A DNA stretch of 64,000 bases from UBA2336 sp037443645 (GCA_037443645.1 JBBINY010000001.1:124001-188000); one strand, 5' to 3'; positions 1-9,062 are shown, counted from the stretch's first letter. The notes: a model not told the origin generated them from the sequence alone. A program made the numbers and translations.

Positions 1-549
1 TCCCCGGCCATGCTATTGCGGATGGCATTTATCGAGGAAGGTCTCGCTCATTACGCCAACGCCATGTACTATCTAAACCTCTACTACCTTCATACCTACG
101 ATGGTGTCGCACAGGAAAAAATCCGGCAACTGGCAACTGGGCAATATCTTTCCGGATATGAGCTATCGGATATGGATCGGTTTGCCGAAGCATGGCAAAG
201 GTATGGGTATATTGTAACTGCAGTGTTGGCGGTAGTGGCAGTTGTGTTTACTGCTCTGCTTCTGGTTACCAGGCGTAAGGAGACCAAAACTTTGCTTTGG
301 ATATGCCAATCGGTTGTGCTTGCCATGTTCTTAGTTCATCTGCACTTCCCGTTTGCAAAAAAAGCTATTGTTTGCGATGGCACTACGTTCCTGATGACAG
401 GCCCTTCGGCCGGGGCATCGGTTGTGGCGAAAGTTGGCGGAGGTCACCGGGTTACGATGTACGGCAAAACGGATGTCTGGGTCAAAATAGGGTGGCAAGG
501 GAAAAAGGTGTTTGTGCGTGAATCAAGTCTGAAGCCTCTTGAGCGCTGA
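1..549 (+). CDS. C-terminal part of a TPR / membrane / SH3-like protein (BatE-like), 5' truncated
   Basis: The reading frame is open to the window edge, so the N-terminus lies outside; the first in-frame ATG is at position 10. What remains shows a Tyr-rich helical stretch compatible with the last TPR-type helices, then two hydrophobic segments (about residues 66-87 and 95-112 counted from the ATG at 10), then a beta-rich tail of about 60 residues ending in a WVKIGW...VFVRESSLKP pattern that resembles a bacterial SH3 domain. This order is that of Bacteroidota BatE-type proteins, which are thought to act with BatA-like VWA proteins at the inner membrane. A BatA-like gene lies at 22933 but is not adjacent. 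The family call is inference from architecture. Confidence 0.6.
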   Translation, partial: SPAMLLRMAFIEEGLAHYANAMYYLNLYYLHTYDGVAQEKIRQLATGQYLSGYELSDMDRFAEAWQRYGYIVTAVLAVVAVVFTALLLVTRRKETKTLLWICQSVVLAMFLVHLHFPFAKKAIVCDGTTFLMTGPSAGASVVAKVGGGHRVTMYGKTDVWVKIGWQGKKVFVRESSLKPLER

Positions 550-551
550 TA

Positions 552-3116
552 TCAGAAACGGAGGGTAACCGTGCCCTGGTATTCTTTGTTCGTGTACTTA
601 ACCATGTAAAAATATACCCCGTTGGGCAGGCCGTTTCCGAACCACTTAAAGTCGCGGTTGGCGCTTTCAAACACCTGCCGGCCCCACCGGTTGTAAATCC
701 GGATGTTCACAAATTCCCCAACACAATTATCCGGGGGAAGGATATTCATAAATTCCTGAGCTTGCTCATCCCAGGCCATCATTGCAAAAAAATCATTAAT
801 GCCATCGTTATTAGGCGAAAAGAAATTGGGGGGAAGGAAATTAATGCCGGAGCTTTCAACGTCTTTAATGGTGATGTTCAATTCCAGCGTATCGGCTTTG
901 GCATTAAAACACCGGTTATCGCTCAGTAAAAAGGTGAACACATAGTTGTTTTCGTAAATGCGGTTTTGAAAAATGCTGCAGTCCGGCTCCCAGGTAAACG
1001 CAGCGGTAAGCAGTGANNNNNNNNNNTGTGCATTTTCAAACTGAAAGCCCGAGGGATTAACGTTACCGGTTTTTTTAATCAACTCCAGTTTCAGCAGGTC
1101 TTTCGATGGTGCAAGGTCGGCATCAAACCCGGAGAGGGAGAGTGTAATGGGTGTTCCCAAAAGTGCAGTTATGGAATTGCCGACAATAACAACGTCAGGG
1201 TTTGCGCTTATTACCGACAATTCGGGCGCTCCGTTATCAGGAGGTTCAATATGAACAAGCACATGCAGTGTATCGGCTTTGTAAAAGCGGCATTTGTTGG
1301 CGTTGTCCACCACAATAAACCGGAAGCCAAACTGGTCATTGTTGTTCAGGTCAATGGTGGCGCAATCGGGAAACCAACTGAACGTGGATGTCACCAGGCC
1401 CCGATCGGTTGCCACTGGAAACGACACGCCAACGTTAGCCGGACTAAATCCCAGCCCCTCAGCGTTCAGCACCAGCAGGTCGTTATCGGCATCGGTGCCG
1501 GTAACCGTGAATGACAAAGGCTCATAAATTTTACGGGTTATTTCAATGAATTTTTCGGAAGCGGTTTGAAGCGAGGAACTGATCACCGGATCACTGTTAC
1601 CGGGCAGGATGATTTTCAAGGTGATTAACAGGGTGTCCGGATGGGCAAACCGGCACTTGTCGCGGTCATCGGTAATGATTTTGAAGTTAAAATTTGTTTT
1701 TTGTGTGAAGTCGTACACATCACAACGGGTATCCCACACCAGTTGACCGCTGAGTTGACCGGGAGGTGACGTGCTAAGCGTAAGCGTCATCCCTACATTG
1801 GAAAGAATAAAGCCGTCATTAATCACAAACACATCCAGCTGATCGCCATCGGCATCAACCGCGTGGATGGGTATAGTGAGCGGAGGATCGCCTTCATTTA
1901 CAGTTGTGTTTACATTGGCGGTAATAAATGAAGGCTTATTGTTGGGAGGAGGCTGAACGAAAACATTTACGACCAGTGTATCAGACAGGGGCAGACTGCA
2001 GGCATCATCGTAAGCAATAATACCAACCTGGTAATTTCCATCGGGCAGGTAGGGGCATTCTGGGAAGCAGATTTCAAAGTCAATGGTGCTGCCGTTAACC
2101 AGGGTTGCATTGCTCACTTGTGGCAGTAGTTCATTCAGGTAGCGGGTGCTTCGTTTGAAGTTCAACGGGAACACCCGTATAAAAACCTTTTCCTGAAAAT
2201 TATCATCTATTTTCTCTGAATCCGGATCAGACACTCGCACCTGCACACAGCGGTTGGCATCGGGTACCGTATTGGCAAAGGTTACCGTTAANNNNNNNNN
2301 NNNNNNNNNNNNNNNNNNNNNNNNNNNNNNNNNNNNNNNNNNNNNNNNNNNNNNNNNNNNNNNNNNNNNNNNNNNNNNNNNNNNNNNNNNNGAAAAGCCG
2401 GTTTGCCATTTTACATTGGGGAATGGCCGAATGCCCGGCCCGTTTGCAGGAATAGCCACTGCCGAATGGGTGTTTAGAGGCGTAACCAGCGAATAAACCA
2501 GCGAATCACCATCATCGTCCGTGCCGGCAAAGTCAGTATAGTAGGGTTTGCGCGGGCAGGCATAATCGTTAAGCGGAGGAAACAGGCGAGGTGTCGAGTT
2601 AATAAAAGGCTGTCCGTCTTTTACCACGGGTGGGAATTCCAGGTAAAAGGTTTGCCCGGCCGCATTCGGAAAAAAAGGATCGTTAGGTGGGGGAGCCTGA
2701 CTTACAATGTTCGTGATGGTGTAATTCCGGCAACAGCGTTCCCACACCAGGTAGTACCCCTGCGGATGGTTGTAGAGGTTATCCGGAAGGATCAGTGTTG
2801 TGGTATAGGTTAGTTTCATCGTTTGGATCTCACCATTTGAACATTCAGGCTGGGTATAGGAAACTTCTTCTTCGGTGGTGAGCGGAAGGAATACATCCGT
2901 CATGCGGGCATTGTCGTGCATGCGGTAAATGCGGGCAATAACACTAAGGTCCTTAGCGCCAATTGCTCCGTTAATCTTATCGAAATAGAGGATGAGATTT
3001 ATCTTGTAGGTATTTCCAGAGAGGTGTTTGATCTCAAACTCACCACCTACAATGTGGGACGCACGGGTGACAAAGCCAACCGCACAGCATAAGCCAACAA
3101 GCCATATTTTCTTCAT
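552..3116 (-). CDS. Large secreted protein with gliding-motility/T9SS type B C-terminal sorting domain
   Basis: The protein has an N-terminal signal peptide (MKKIWLVGLCCAVGFVTRAS), several Ig/cadherin-like repeats with D-A/T-D-x-D patterns (for example VDADGDQLDV, GTDADNDLLV, GFDADLAPS) and a C-terminal domain of about 90 residues with PPNFFSPNNDGIND, YNRWGRQVFES and NGVYFYMV. This is the type B sorting signal recognised by the type IX secretion system, so the product is expected to be exported and held at the cell surface. Two scaffold gaps, of 10 N and 100 N, interrupt it; the frame stays open across both at the stated gap sizes, but true length and sequence there are unknown. It is divergent from the rlmD-like gene. 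The passenger function, probably adhesion, cannot be read from the sequence. Confidence 0.9.
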   Translation of the reverse strand: MKKIWLVGLCCAVGFVTRASHIVGGEFEIKHLSGNTYKINLILYFDKINGAIGAKDLSVIARIYRMHDNARMTDVFLPLTTEEEVSYTQPECSNGEIQTMKLTYTTTLILPDNLYNHPQGYYLVWERCCRNYTITNIVSQAPPPNDPFFPNAAGQTFYLEFPPVVKDGQPFINSTPRLFPPLNDYACPRKPYYTDFAGTDDDGDSLVYSLVTPLNTHSAVAIPANGPGIRPFPNVKWQTGFXXXXXXXXXXXXXXXXXXXXXXXXXXXXXXXXXXLTVTFANTVPDANRCVQVRVSDPDSEKIDDNFQEKVFIRVFPLNFKRSTRYLNELLPQVSNATLVNGSTIDFEICFPECPYLPDGNYQVGIIAYDDACSLPLSDTLVVNVFVQPPPNNKPSFITANVNTTVNEGDPPLTIPIHAVDADGDQLDVFVINDGFILSNVGMTLTLSTSPPGQLSGQLVWDTRCDVYDFTQKTNFNFKIITDDRDKCRFAHPDTLLITLKIILPGNSDPVISSSLQTASEKFIEITRKIYEPLSFTVTGTDADNDLLVLNAEGLGFSPANVGVSFPVATDRGLVTSTFSWFPDCATIDLNNNDQFGFRFIVVDNANKCRFYKADTLHVLVHIEPPDNGAPELSVISANPDVVIVGNSITALLGTPITLSLSGFDADLAPSKDLLKLELIKKTGNVNPSGFQFENAXXXXSLLTAAFTWEPDCSIFQNRIYENNYVFTFLLSDNRCFNAKADTLELNITIKDVESSGINFLPPNFFSPNNDGINDFFAMMAWDEQAQEFMNILPPDNCVGEFVNIRIYNRWGRQVFESANRDFKWFGNGLPNGVYFYMVKYTNKEYQGTVTLRF
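1017..1026. other. Assembly gap, 10 N
   Basis: Run of ten N inside the T9SS protein gene. The flanking sequences show no overlap. Confidence 0.99.
2292..2391. other. Assembly gap, 100 N
   Basis: Run of exactly 100 N, a common default scaffold gap size, inside the T9SS protein gene. The flanks are not duplicated, so real sequence is probably missing here. Confidence 0.99.
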
Positions 3117-3183
3117 ACCCGGATTGGAAAGTTAAGAAAACTCGTGTTGCGGATAAAACCGCATATTTGCAATTTCTGCGAAA

Positions 3184-4596
3184 ATGAAGAAAGGGCAAAT
3201 TATCGAGGCCATTCGGGTGGAAAGCATGGCTGCCGGGGGCAAATGTGTAACGCGACTGGATGGTAAGGTGCTTTTTGTGGAGGGCGCAGTGCCTGGCGAC
3301 ACGGTGGATGTTGAGTTGACTAAGATAAAAAGCAATTTTCTGGAAAGCCGTTCGGTACGGCTGGTACAGGCTTCTGAACACCGCGTTACTCCTGCCTGCT
3401 CACACTTTGGTTTTTGTGGCGGGTGTACATGGCAGCATCTGCGTTACGAGATGCAACTCCGGTATAAACAGCAGCAGGTAACCGATAGCTTCAGGCATAT
3501 TGGCGGGCTGGATTTTCCGGAAGTAATGCCGATACTTGGTTCAGCGAAAACCTATCATTACAGGAACCGGCTGGATTTCAGTGCTTCCGCACAACGATGG
3601 TTAACCCGTGAAGAATTAGCTGCAGGCGTTCCGTTCGGAGAACCGGCTTTGGGCTTTCATGTTCCCAAAAGTTTCGACCGGGTGTTTGATGTTGATACCT
3701 GTTACCTACAACCCGAACCCAGCAATGCCATTCGCAAGTGTATAAAGGAAACGGCTATCCGGCACAACATACCTTTTTATGACTTGCGCAAACAAACAGG
3801 ATACCTACGCACGGTTACGATTCGTTCCACCAACATAGGCGAAATCATGGCCATTGTTCAGGTGGCGCAGCATCAGGAAGAATGGCTTTCGCTGATTATG
3901 GCTGCACTTGAAGAGCAGTTTCCGCAGATCACCTCTTTATTGTACATCGTCAACACCAAGCGCAACGACACGTTTCAGGATCAGGATGTTAAATGTTGGA
4001 CAGGCAGGCCTTATATTATTGAGTCAATGCCAAAGCCTGATGGAACAGGCAATCTTGAATTCCGCATCGGGCCGAAATCATTTTACCAGACAAATTCAGA
4101 ACAGGCGTATGAATTGTATAAAGTTGCCTGGAGGCAGGCTGCATTAACCGGGAATGAACTGGTGTACGATTTGTATACCGGCACAGGAACGATTGCCAAC
4201 TTTGTGGCCGGCCAGGCAAAAAAAGTAATCGGGCTGGAGTATGTAACTGATGCCATCGAAGACGCTAAAGTCAATTCGCAGGCTAACCATATAACCAACA
4301 CCGACTTTTACGCGGGCGATATCAAAGACCTGCTAAACGAAAGTTTTCTGAAACTGTACGGCAATCCGGATGTAGTGATTGCCGACCCGCCCCGTGTCGG
4401 CATGCACGAAGATGTTTGTAAGGTGCTGCTGCAAGCAGCACCAGGCCGAATCGTTTATGTAAGCTGCAATCCGGCTACCCAGGCGCGCGATCTTAAAATT
4501 CTTTCTGAAAAGTATCGTATTACCGAAGTGCAGCCGGTGGACATGTTTCCGCACACCATGCACGTGGAAAATGTGGTAAAGCTTGAACGCCTCTAA
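3184..4596 (+). CDS. rlmD: 23S rRNA (uracil-C5)-methyltransferase, RlmD/RumA family
   Basis: Predicted SAM-dependent enzyme that methylates C5 of a uracil in 23S rRNA. Order seen: an N-terminal TRAM-like domain (residues 1-60), a four-cysteine iron-sulfur site (C72, C78, C81 in CSHFGFCGGC, and C173), an SAM fold with YDLYTGTGTIANF, the DPPR motif, and the catalytic cysteine C428 in VSCNPATQARDL. All four cluster cysteines and the nucleophile are present and the length of 470 is normal. Within the family, assignment to U1939 rather than another uracil is inference. The stop lies 9 bp from the convergent thioesterase gene. Confidence 0.88.
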   Translation: MKKGQIIEAIRVESMAAGGKCVTRLDGKVLFVEGAVPGDTVDVELTKIKSNFLESRSVRLVQASEHRVTPACSHFGFCGGCTWQHLRYEMQLRYKQQQVTDSFRHIGGLDFPEVMPILGSAKTYHYRNRLDFSASAQRWLTREELAAGVPFGEPALGFHVPKSFDRVFDVDTCYLQPEPSNAIRKCIKETAIRHNIPFYDLRKQTGYLRTVTIRSTNIGEIMAIVQVAQHQEEWLSLIMAALEEQFPQITSLLYIVNTKRNDTFQDQDVKCWTGRPYIIESMPKPDGTGNLEFRIGPKSFYQTNSEQAYELYKVAWRQAALTGNELVYDLYTGTGTIANFVAGQAKKVIGLEYVTDAIEDAKVNSQANHITNTDFYAGDIKDLLNESFLKLYGNPDVVIADPPRVGMHEDVCKVLLQAAPGRIVYVSCNPATQARDLKILSEKYRITEVQPVDMFPHTMHVENVVKLERL

Positions 4597-4605
4597 CGGT
4601 TTGGA

Positions 4606-5037
4606 TCAGGATGCAAGCGCTTGCAGCAGGCGCGCGGGTACGCTAACCATTTTCCGCTTATCGTAATCAAAACAAACAATTCCGGTTTTGCCTCGGGCTA
4701 CTTCTTTTCCGCTGGCTTTGTTAGTAATCCGGTACAACAAATCGAATCCGTACTTGTTGAAGTCGGCAGCAGCAATTTCGATGAGCAGCGTATCACCAAG
4801 AAACGACTCCGACTTGTATACAACAGCCGCATCGGCAATAATTTGACCGATTGTACCTTCCAGATTCACCTCACTCTCAAAACCCAAATGCCGGTAAAAT
4901 AACACCCGTGCCTCTTGCATTAGGGTAAGAATAGAATCATTTCCAACGTGTCCGCCATAGTTCAGATCGGAAACCCGAACCGGCACTTCACAGGAAAAAG
5001 AAAACGAGGGAGGTAAAGTCAGGTGAATGCGTGCCAT
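4606..5037 (-). CDS. Acyl-CoA thioesterase, hot-dog fold (YbgC/4HBT family)
   Basis: A 143-residue single hot-dog domain. It carries the N-terminal VRVSDLNYGGHVGND pattern, matching the family motif D-x-N-x-x-x-H-x-x-N with the active-site Asp, followed by the long helix (LTLMQEARVLFYRHLGF). Such enzymes hydrolyse acyl-CoA thioesters in the cytoplasm; substrate length cannot be inferred. It is convergent with the rlmD-like gene and appears monocistronic. Confidence 0.75.
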   Translation of the reverse strand: MARIHLTLPPSFSFSCEVPVRVSDLNYGGHVGNDSILTLMQEARVLFYRHLGFESEVNLEGTIGQIIADAAVVYKSESFLGDTLLIEIAAADFNKYGFDLLYRITNKASGKEVARGKTGIVCFDYDKRKMVSVPARLLQALAS

Positions 5038-5077
5038 GGGTAGCTTATTCGGTCTTGAAAGTAATCAGTTTTTCATT

Positions 5078-5106
5078 TTGATGGAAAGTCTTCATTCGTA
5101 TTTTCG
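5078..5106 (+). promoter_or_regulatory. Possible Bacteroidota-type promoter of the DUF1330 gene
   Basis: TTG at 5078-5080, 18 bases, then TATTTTCG at 5099-5106, which is one base off TAnnTTTG. It precedes the start at 5130. Confidence 0.35.
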
Positions 5107-5129
5107 CTCTGATATCAATTGTAGAAATC

Positions 5130-5420
5130 ATGCCTGCTTACGTTATTGCCGAAATTAACATCACCGATCCTGTTACCTATGAGGATTACAAGAAGCTTAC
5201 CCCGGGAACCCTTGATGCCTACGGTGGCAAATTTATTGCCCGCGGTGGACAGACTGAAATGCTGGAAGGCACCAACCCGCCCGCCAGGATTGTGATCCTT
5301 GAATTCAAAGACCTCGAGAGCGCCAAACGATGGTATCATTCACCGGAGTATGCGCAAGCAAAGGCTGTCAGACAGAAAGCCTCTGTTGGAAGGCTTATCG
5401 CTGTTGAAGGTCTTCCCTGA
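5130..5420 (+). CDS. DUF1330 domain protein
   Basis: A 96-residue protein with the DUF1330 layout: YVIAEINITDP at the start, central YGGKFIARGG, the FKDLESAKRWYHSPEYA segment and a short C-terminal strand. This is a dimeric alpha/beta-barrel (ferredoxin-like) family of unassigned biochemical role. It stands alone between converging and diverging neighbours. Confidence 0.85.
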   Translation: MPAYVIAEINITDPVTYEDYKKLTPGTLDAYGGKFIARGGQTEMLEGTNPPARIVILEFKDLESAKRWYHSPEYAQAKAVRQKASVGRLIAVEGLP

Positions 5421-5446
5421 TTACCGGATTTAATTCAGCCCTGCGC

Positions 5447-5839
5447 CTAAAACTCATTCAGGCAATCTTCGCACCGGCTGACCCTTTTTGGCGGAACCAG
5501 GACAAAAAAAATCGAAGCAAGCAACGACAGGAGCACCGAAGCGGGCTTGCTGGAGTAACCTGAAACAATGTTTACCGACCGGCACCGGGGGCAACGGGTC
5601 GGTTCATCATCAGCCAGGGTTGGACGTTCATTCAGTACATCCTCTGCATGGGCTTTGTCCTTCTCAAAAACATGAAGCCGTACACTCATGCGCGGACTGC
5701 GTATGGGGTACAGGTTGGCCAGATTTTCTTCGGTTAAAAAACACGGAACCCCGTATGCATCCAGTTTTGTTTTTGCAATGTTCGCCTCAATGGTGTCATC
5801 AAAAATTCTTAGCACAACAATCTTTTCGGGTGCTTCCAC
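5447..5839 (-). CDS. DUF2007-type protein with zinc-ribbon cysteines and a hydrophobic segment
   Basis: 130 residues from a GTG start (5837-5839) that is preceded by AAGGAGA, an unusually good Shine-Dalgarno for this window. Residues 6-70 match the DUF2007 'putative signal transducing protein' pattern (VVLRIFDDTIEANIAKTKLD...GVPCFL). It is followed by CPRC, one hydrophobic stretch (ASVLLSLLASIFFVLV) and CEDC, which together could form a zinc site. Function is unknown. The sigma-factor gene is divergent. Confidence 0.75.
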   Translation of the reverse strand: MEAPEKIVVLRIFDDTIEANIAKTKLDAYGVPCFLTEENLANLYPIRSPRMSVRLHVFEKDKAHAEDVLNERPTLADDEPTRCPRCRSVNIVSGYSSKPASVLLSLLASIFFVLVPPKRVSRCEDCLNEF

Positions 5840-5951
5840 AGTTCTCCTTGCCTTATAATGTCAAAATCAAGGCTAAATATCTGTATAAAAAACTTTTGGG
5901 TTCACTGTAACAATTAATTCCATTGGGCGTCTGGTTAATGGATTTGAAAGA

Positions 5952-6464
5952 ATGGATTTGGAAGCTTTTCAAAACCGCGTTCTTCCGGTAAAAAACAAGC
6001 TTTTTCGGTTCGCACTGCGCATGCTGGGCAGTGAAGATGAGGCGAAGGATATTGTTCAGGAGGTATTTATAAGAGTTTGGAACGGGCGTGAACAACTGGC
6101 CGAGATCCAAAATGTGGAGGCCTGGTGTATGCGCATCACAAAAAACCTGAGCCTTGATAAACTCAGATCCTTTCAGCGAAAGGGTACGTACCCGATGGCT
6201 GAGGGCCTTGAAGTGCACCAGGCTGATGTTACACCCGATGTTAGGATTGAACTGGGCGAAAGTATGCAGAATGTAAGTCAGTTGATAGCGGCACTACCTG
6301 AAAAGCAACGACAGGTCATTCACCTTCGTGATGTGGAGGGGTACACGTACAATGAAATCTGTGAGATTCTGGAACTGGATATGAACCAGGTAAAAGTGAA
6401 TCTGTTTAGGGCACGGAATACGGTTCGTGAGAAACTGATGAAAATCAACGCGTATGGACTTTGA
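5952..6464 (+). CDS. RNA polymerase ECF-type sigma factor
   Basis: A 170-residue sigma-70 family protein. Region 2 (residues about 10-80) shows RFALRMLGSEDEAKDIVQEVFIRVW. Region 4 (about 105-160) shows LPEKQRQVIHLRDVEGYTYNEICEILELDMNQVKVNLFRARN, a helix-turn-helix. Only sigma2 and sigma4 are present, as in extracytoplasmic-function sigmas. It overlaps the next gene by 11 bp, the usual sigma/anti-sigma arrangement. The likely target genes include its own operon with the DUF4252 proteins (inference). Confidence 0.92.
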   Translation: MDLEAFQNRVLPVKNKLFRFALRMLGSEDEAKDIVQEVFIRVWNGREQLAEIQNVEAWCMRITKNLSLDKLRSFQRKGTYPMAEGLEVHQADVTPDVRIELGESMQNVSQLIAALPEKQRQVIHLRDVEGYTYNEICEILELDMNQVKVNLFRARNTVREKLMKINAYGL

Positions 6465-6981
6465 GAAATTGAATGAATTGCTAAAGAGATACTGGGAGTG
6501 CCAAACCAACCTGGAAGAGGAAGAACAACTTCGTCAGTACTTTGGAAAAGGGAATATACCGGAAGAGTTGAAAACAACAGCCGCATTGTTCAGGTATTTC
6601 GAGCAGGAGAAACACAAGACAGTTCACGCAGAATTTGAAAAGCCGGTTATACAAAATAAAAAAACGGCAAACCGAACCCGGAAAGGTGTGAGTCATACAT
6701 TGATTACCTACTCGCTTCGAATTGCTGCCGGTGTAGCTGTTTTGCTTGCCGCGATCTTCCTGGTTCGGCAGGAACTCAGAAAACCGGACGCCATGGCCAT
6801 AAGCGGAGAGTTGGTTGATACCTATGACAATCCTAAAGAAGCCTTTGAAGAAACCAAAAGGGCACTTGAAATGATATCGAAAGGATTTGGAAGGGCCGAA
6901 CAGCAAGCAAAAAAGATCAATGCGTTCAATGATGCGCAGGAAAAAATACAATCACAATTAAAAAAGGATTCTGAATTATAA
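6454..6981 (+). CDS. Single-pass membrane protein, probable anti-sigma factor
   Basis: A 175-residue protein starting inside the sigma-factor gene. A cytoplasmic N-terminal part of about 80 residues (MDFEKLNELLKRYWECQTNLEEEEQL) is followed by one transmembrane helix (about 83-105) and a periplasmic helical tail rich in Lys/Gln. There is no clear zinc-binding HxxxCxxC motif, so it is not a classic ZAS anti-sigma. The role is inferred from the overlap with the sigma gene, the topology and the E/Y/W-containing N-terminus typical of Bacteroidota anti-sigma proteins. Confidence 0.65.
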   Translation: MDFEKLNELLKRYWECQTNLEEEEQLRQYFGKGNIPEELKTTAALFRYFEQEKHKTVHAEFEKPVIQNKKTANRTRKGVSHTLITYSLRIAAGVAVLLAAIFLVRQELRKPDAMAISGELVDTYDNPKEAFEETKRALEMISKGFGRAEQQAKKINAFNDAQEKIQSQLKKDSEL

Positions 6982-6994
6982 TCTGGGATTAACT

Positions 6995-7528
6995 ATGAAA
7001 AAGATAACCATTCTATTACTGTTTTTCGCTTTGGGTACGGGAGTGTATGCACAGGGCGAGGCGATTGCGAAATTCTTCAATAAGTATGCTACAGATGATT
7101 CCTTCACTACACAGGTAACGGTTTCGAGTAAAATGTTCAGCCTCTTCACCAATATGGAAGTTGAGACGCCCGAAGACAAAGAAGTGCTGGATGCCATCAG
7201 CAAATTGAAAGGACTAAGGATTATGGGTAAGGAAAACACCAGTGATGCGCGCAACCTGTATAAAGAGGCTTATGGTATTATTTCGGCCAACAAGTACGAA
7301 GAACTTATGGCCGTAAAGGATAAGGACAAAGACATGAAGTTTTACATTCTGGAACGAAGCCCGGGTAAGATCAGCGAATTGGTGATGCTCTCTGGCAATG
7401 GCCAGGACTTTATGCTGATGAGTTTATTCGGTGAGATTGATCTGAAGCAGGTATCCCGGATTGGTCGCAAAATGAATGTTGACGGCCTTGAGAAACTTGA
7501 GAAGGTGAACGAAAAGAAAAAGAACTGA
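6995..7528 (+). CDS. DUF4252 exported protein (first copy)
   Basis: 177 residues with signal peptide MKKITILLLFFALGTGVYAQ. The mature part has the DUF4252 pattern (FNKYATDDSFTTQVTVSSKMFSLF, LKGLRIMGKE, SPGKISELVMLSGNGQDFMLMSLFGEIDLKQVSRI). Function of the family is unknown. It follows the anti-sigma candidate by 13 bp, so it is probably in the same operon and may be a regulon output. A terminator separates it from a second DUF4252 gene. Confidence 0.85.
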   Translation: MKKITILLLFFALGTGVYAQGEAIAKFFNKYATDDSFTTQVTVSSKMFSLFTNMEVETPEDKEVLDAISKLKGLRIMGKENTSDARNLYKEAYGIISANKYEELMAVKDKDKDMKFYILERSPGKISELVMLSGNGQDFMLMSLFGEIDLKQVSRIGRKMNVDGLEKLEKVNEKKKN

Positions 7529-7553
7529 TTAGAACAGGATTTTGATTGAAGAG

Positions 7554-7588
7554 GCAATCGCTCCAACCTGCGATTGCTTTTTCGTTTT
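7554..7588 (+). terminator. Rho-independent terminator after the first DUF4252 gene
   Basis: Perfect 7-bp stem GCAATCG (7554-7560) / CGATTGC (7571-7577) with a 10-base loop, followed by TTTTTCGTTTT. It lies between two paralogous genes and may set unequal expression. Confidence 0.75.
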
Positions 7589-7605
7589 ATGTTTACCACC
7601 ACAAT

Positions 7606-8148
7606 ATGAAAAGAATTTTCGCCATTGTTTTCACGGGGCTGACCATCGGAGCAACGGCCCAAAGCAAAACCACAACGCAATTACAGCAAAAATACCCTGA
7701 CTCGTTTTCTGCCTTCTTCTACCACAACACCCTCCGCATGGTTAATCAAACTGAGAATAAAGAGTTTGATGAACTGATCAAGGACATTGAGAAAATGAAA
7801 TTCCTGATGATCGACAAGAAAGACCTCTTCCGCACAACCGATTACCTTCGTTTGAAAAAGCAATACCTGGCGGAAACGTTTGAGGAGGTGATGACAACCC
7901 GTTACCAGGGCAGAAATCTTGACGTCCTGCTGAAGGAGCGGTCGGGTAAAACACAGGGGATGGTTGTCTTGGTAAATGATTCGGCAAGTTTGTATGTACT
8001 TGATATTGTTGGACGTATTGCCTTAGATAAGGTCACTTCGTTGTATAAGGCTATAGACGAGAGTGCTGACATCGGCACAAAAATTAAAAACTTCACCGAG
8101 CGTAACGCAAAGCGCAAGGAAGACGACAAAGATGGAGTGAAGCACTAA
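7606..8148 (+). CDS. DUF4252-like exported protein (second copy)
   Basis: Start set at 7606 because the signal peptide MKRIFAIVFTGLTIGATAQ begins there; a longer in-frame ORF from 7546 would read through the terminator hairpin. The 180-residue protein shares the layout of its upstream neighbour (KYPDSFSAFFYHNTLRMVN, RTTDYLRLKKQY, SGKTQGMVVLVNDSASLYVLDIVGRIALDKV) but is clearly diverged, suggesting an old tandem duplication. Its C-terminus is charged (ERNAKRKEDDKDG). Function is unknown. Confidence 0.8.
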   Translation: MKRIFAIVFTGLTIGATAQSKTTTQLQQKYPDSFSAFFYHNTLRMVNQTENKEFDELIKDIEKMKFLMIDKKDLFRTTDYLRLKKQYLAETFEEVMTTRYQGRNLDVLLKERSGKTQGMVVLVNDSASLYVLDIVGRIALDKVTSLYKAIDESADIGTKIKNFTERNAKRKEDDKDGVKH

Positions 8149-8168
8149 CCAGGGCAAACAACAATAAT

Positions 8169-9062
8169 TTGAAAACGGTTCTCTCCATACAAGACCTGAC
8201 CAAACACTTTGGCCGGATTAAAGCGGTTAATCATCTGAATCTCGAAGTGAAGTCGGGACAGGTGTTTGGCATGCTTGGCCCGAATGGCAGCGGCAAGACA
8301 ACCACGTTGGGTATGCTTATGGGCGTTACAAACCCAACGGAGGGGAAATTCTTTTGGTTTGGCGAAGAGCCTGCTCCACAGCTGAGAAAGAAAATCGGAG
8401 CCGTGCTGGAGCATCCTATTTTTTATCCCTACCTCAGCGGCCAGAAGAATCTTGAACTCAACGCAATGATCAAGCAATGTCCTCAGGAAAATATCCCAAA
8501 GGTGCTGGAGTTGGTTGAACTTTCTGACCGGAAAGACGATAAATACAAAACGTACTCATTGGGGATGAAACAACGCCTGGCTATTGCCTCTGCATTGCTG
8601 AACAATCCAACAGTTTTGATTCTGGATGAACCAACCAACGGTCTTGATCCCATGGGCATTGCGGAGATTCGCGATATCATCAGGAAGATTGCCGCGCAGG
8701 ATAAAACAATCATTTTGGCAAGCCACCTGCTTGACGAGGTTCAGAAAGTTTGTACCCACTTTGCTGTTCTTAAGAAAGGAAACCTGATCCATACAGGCGC
8801 GGTAGGAGAAGTGGATTCAGGTGCAGAGGTAGTTGAAGTCAATGCCGACATTGAAAACCTGAATGAATTACTCCTTTCGTTTAGCGGCACTTCGTCCATC
8901 AATCGTGAAAACGGTTGTTACCAGGTATCGTTACGCGAGGGGTTCCACAGTAAGGACCTTAATTTGTTTCTGTTTGACAAGGGCGTGGTCGCTTCTCATC
9001 TGCTGACCAAAAAGAAAAGTCTTGAGAAGCAATTCCTGGAAATACTTTCAGAGTCAAACTGA
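8169..9062 (+). CDS. ABC transporter ATP-binding protein
   Basis: 297 residues from a TTG codon (8169-8171); there is no nearby ATG and the first residues (VLSIQDLTKHFGRIKAVNHL) are already the canonical start of the domain. Walker A is GPNGSGKTT, the signature motif YSLGMKQRLAIA, Walker B VLILDEPTNGLD, and the H-loop ILASHLLDE. The C-terminal 80 residues resemble the regulatory tail of drug/lantibiotic-type exporters. It pairs with the permease that starts 7 bp downstream. Substrate is unknown. Confidence 0.9.
   Translation: MKTVLSIQDLTKHFGRIKAVNHLNLEVKSGQVFGMLGPNGSGKTTTLGMLMGVTNPTEGKFFWFGEEPAPQLRKKIGAVLEHPIFYPYLSGQKNLELNAMIKQCPQENIPKVLELVELSDRKDDKYKTYSLGMKQRLAIASALLNNPTVLILDEPTNGLDPMGIAEIRDIIRKIAAQDKTIILASHLLDEVQKVCTHFAVLKKGNLIHTGAVGEVDSGAEVVEVNADIENLNELLLSFSGTSSINRENGCYQVSLREGFHSKDLNLFLFDKGVVASHLLTKKKSLEKQFLEILSESN

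Noticed and set aside
1251..1527. Plus-strand ORFs within the T9SS protein gene
   Set aside because: They are antisense shadows of a clear secreted-protein frame with no independent motif or start signal.
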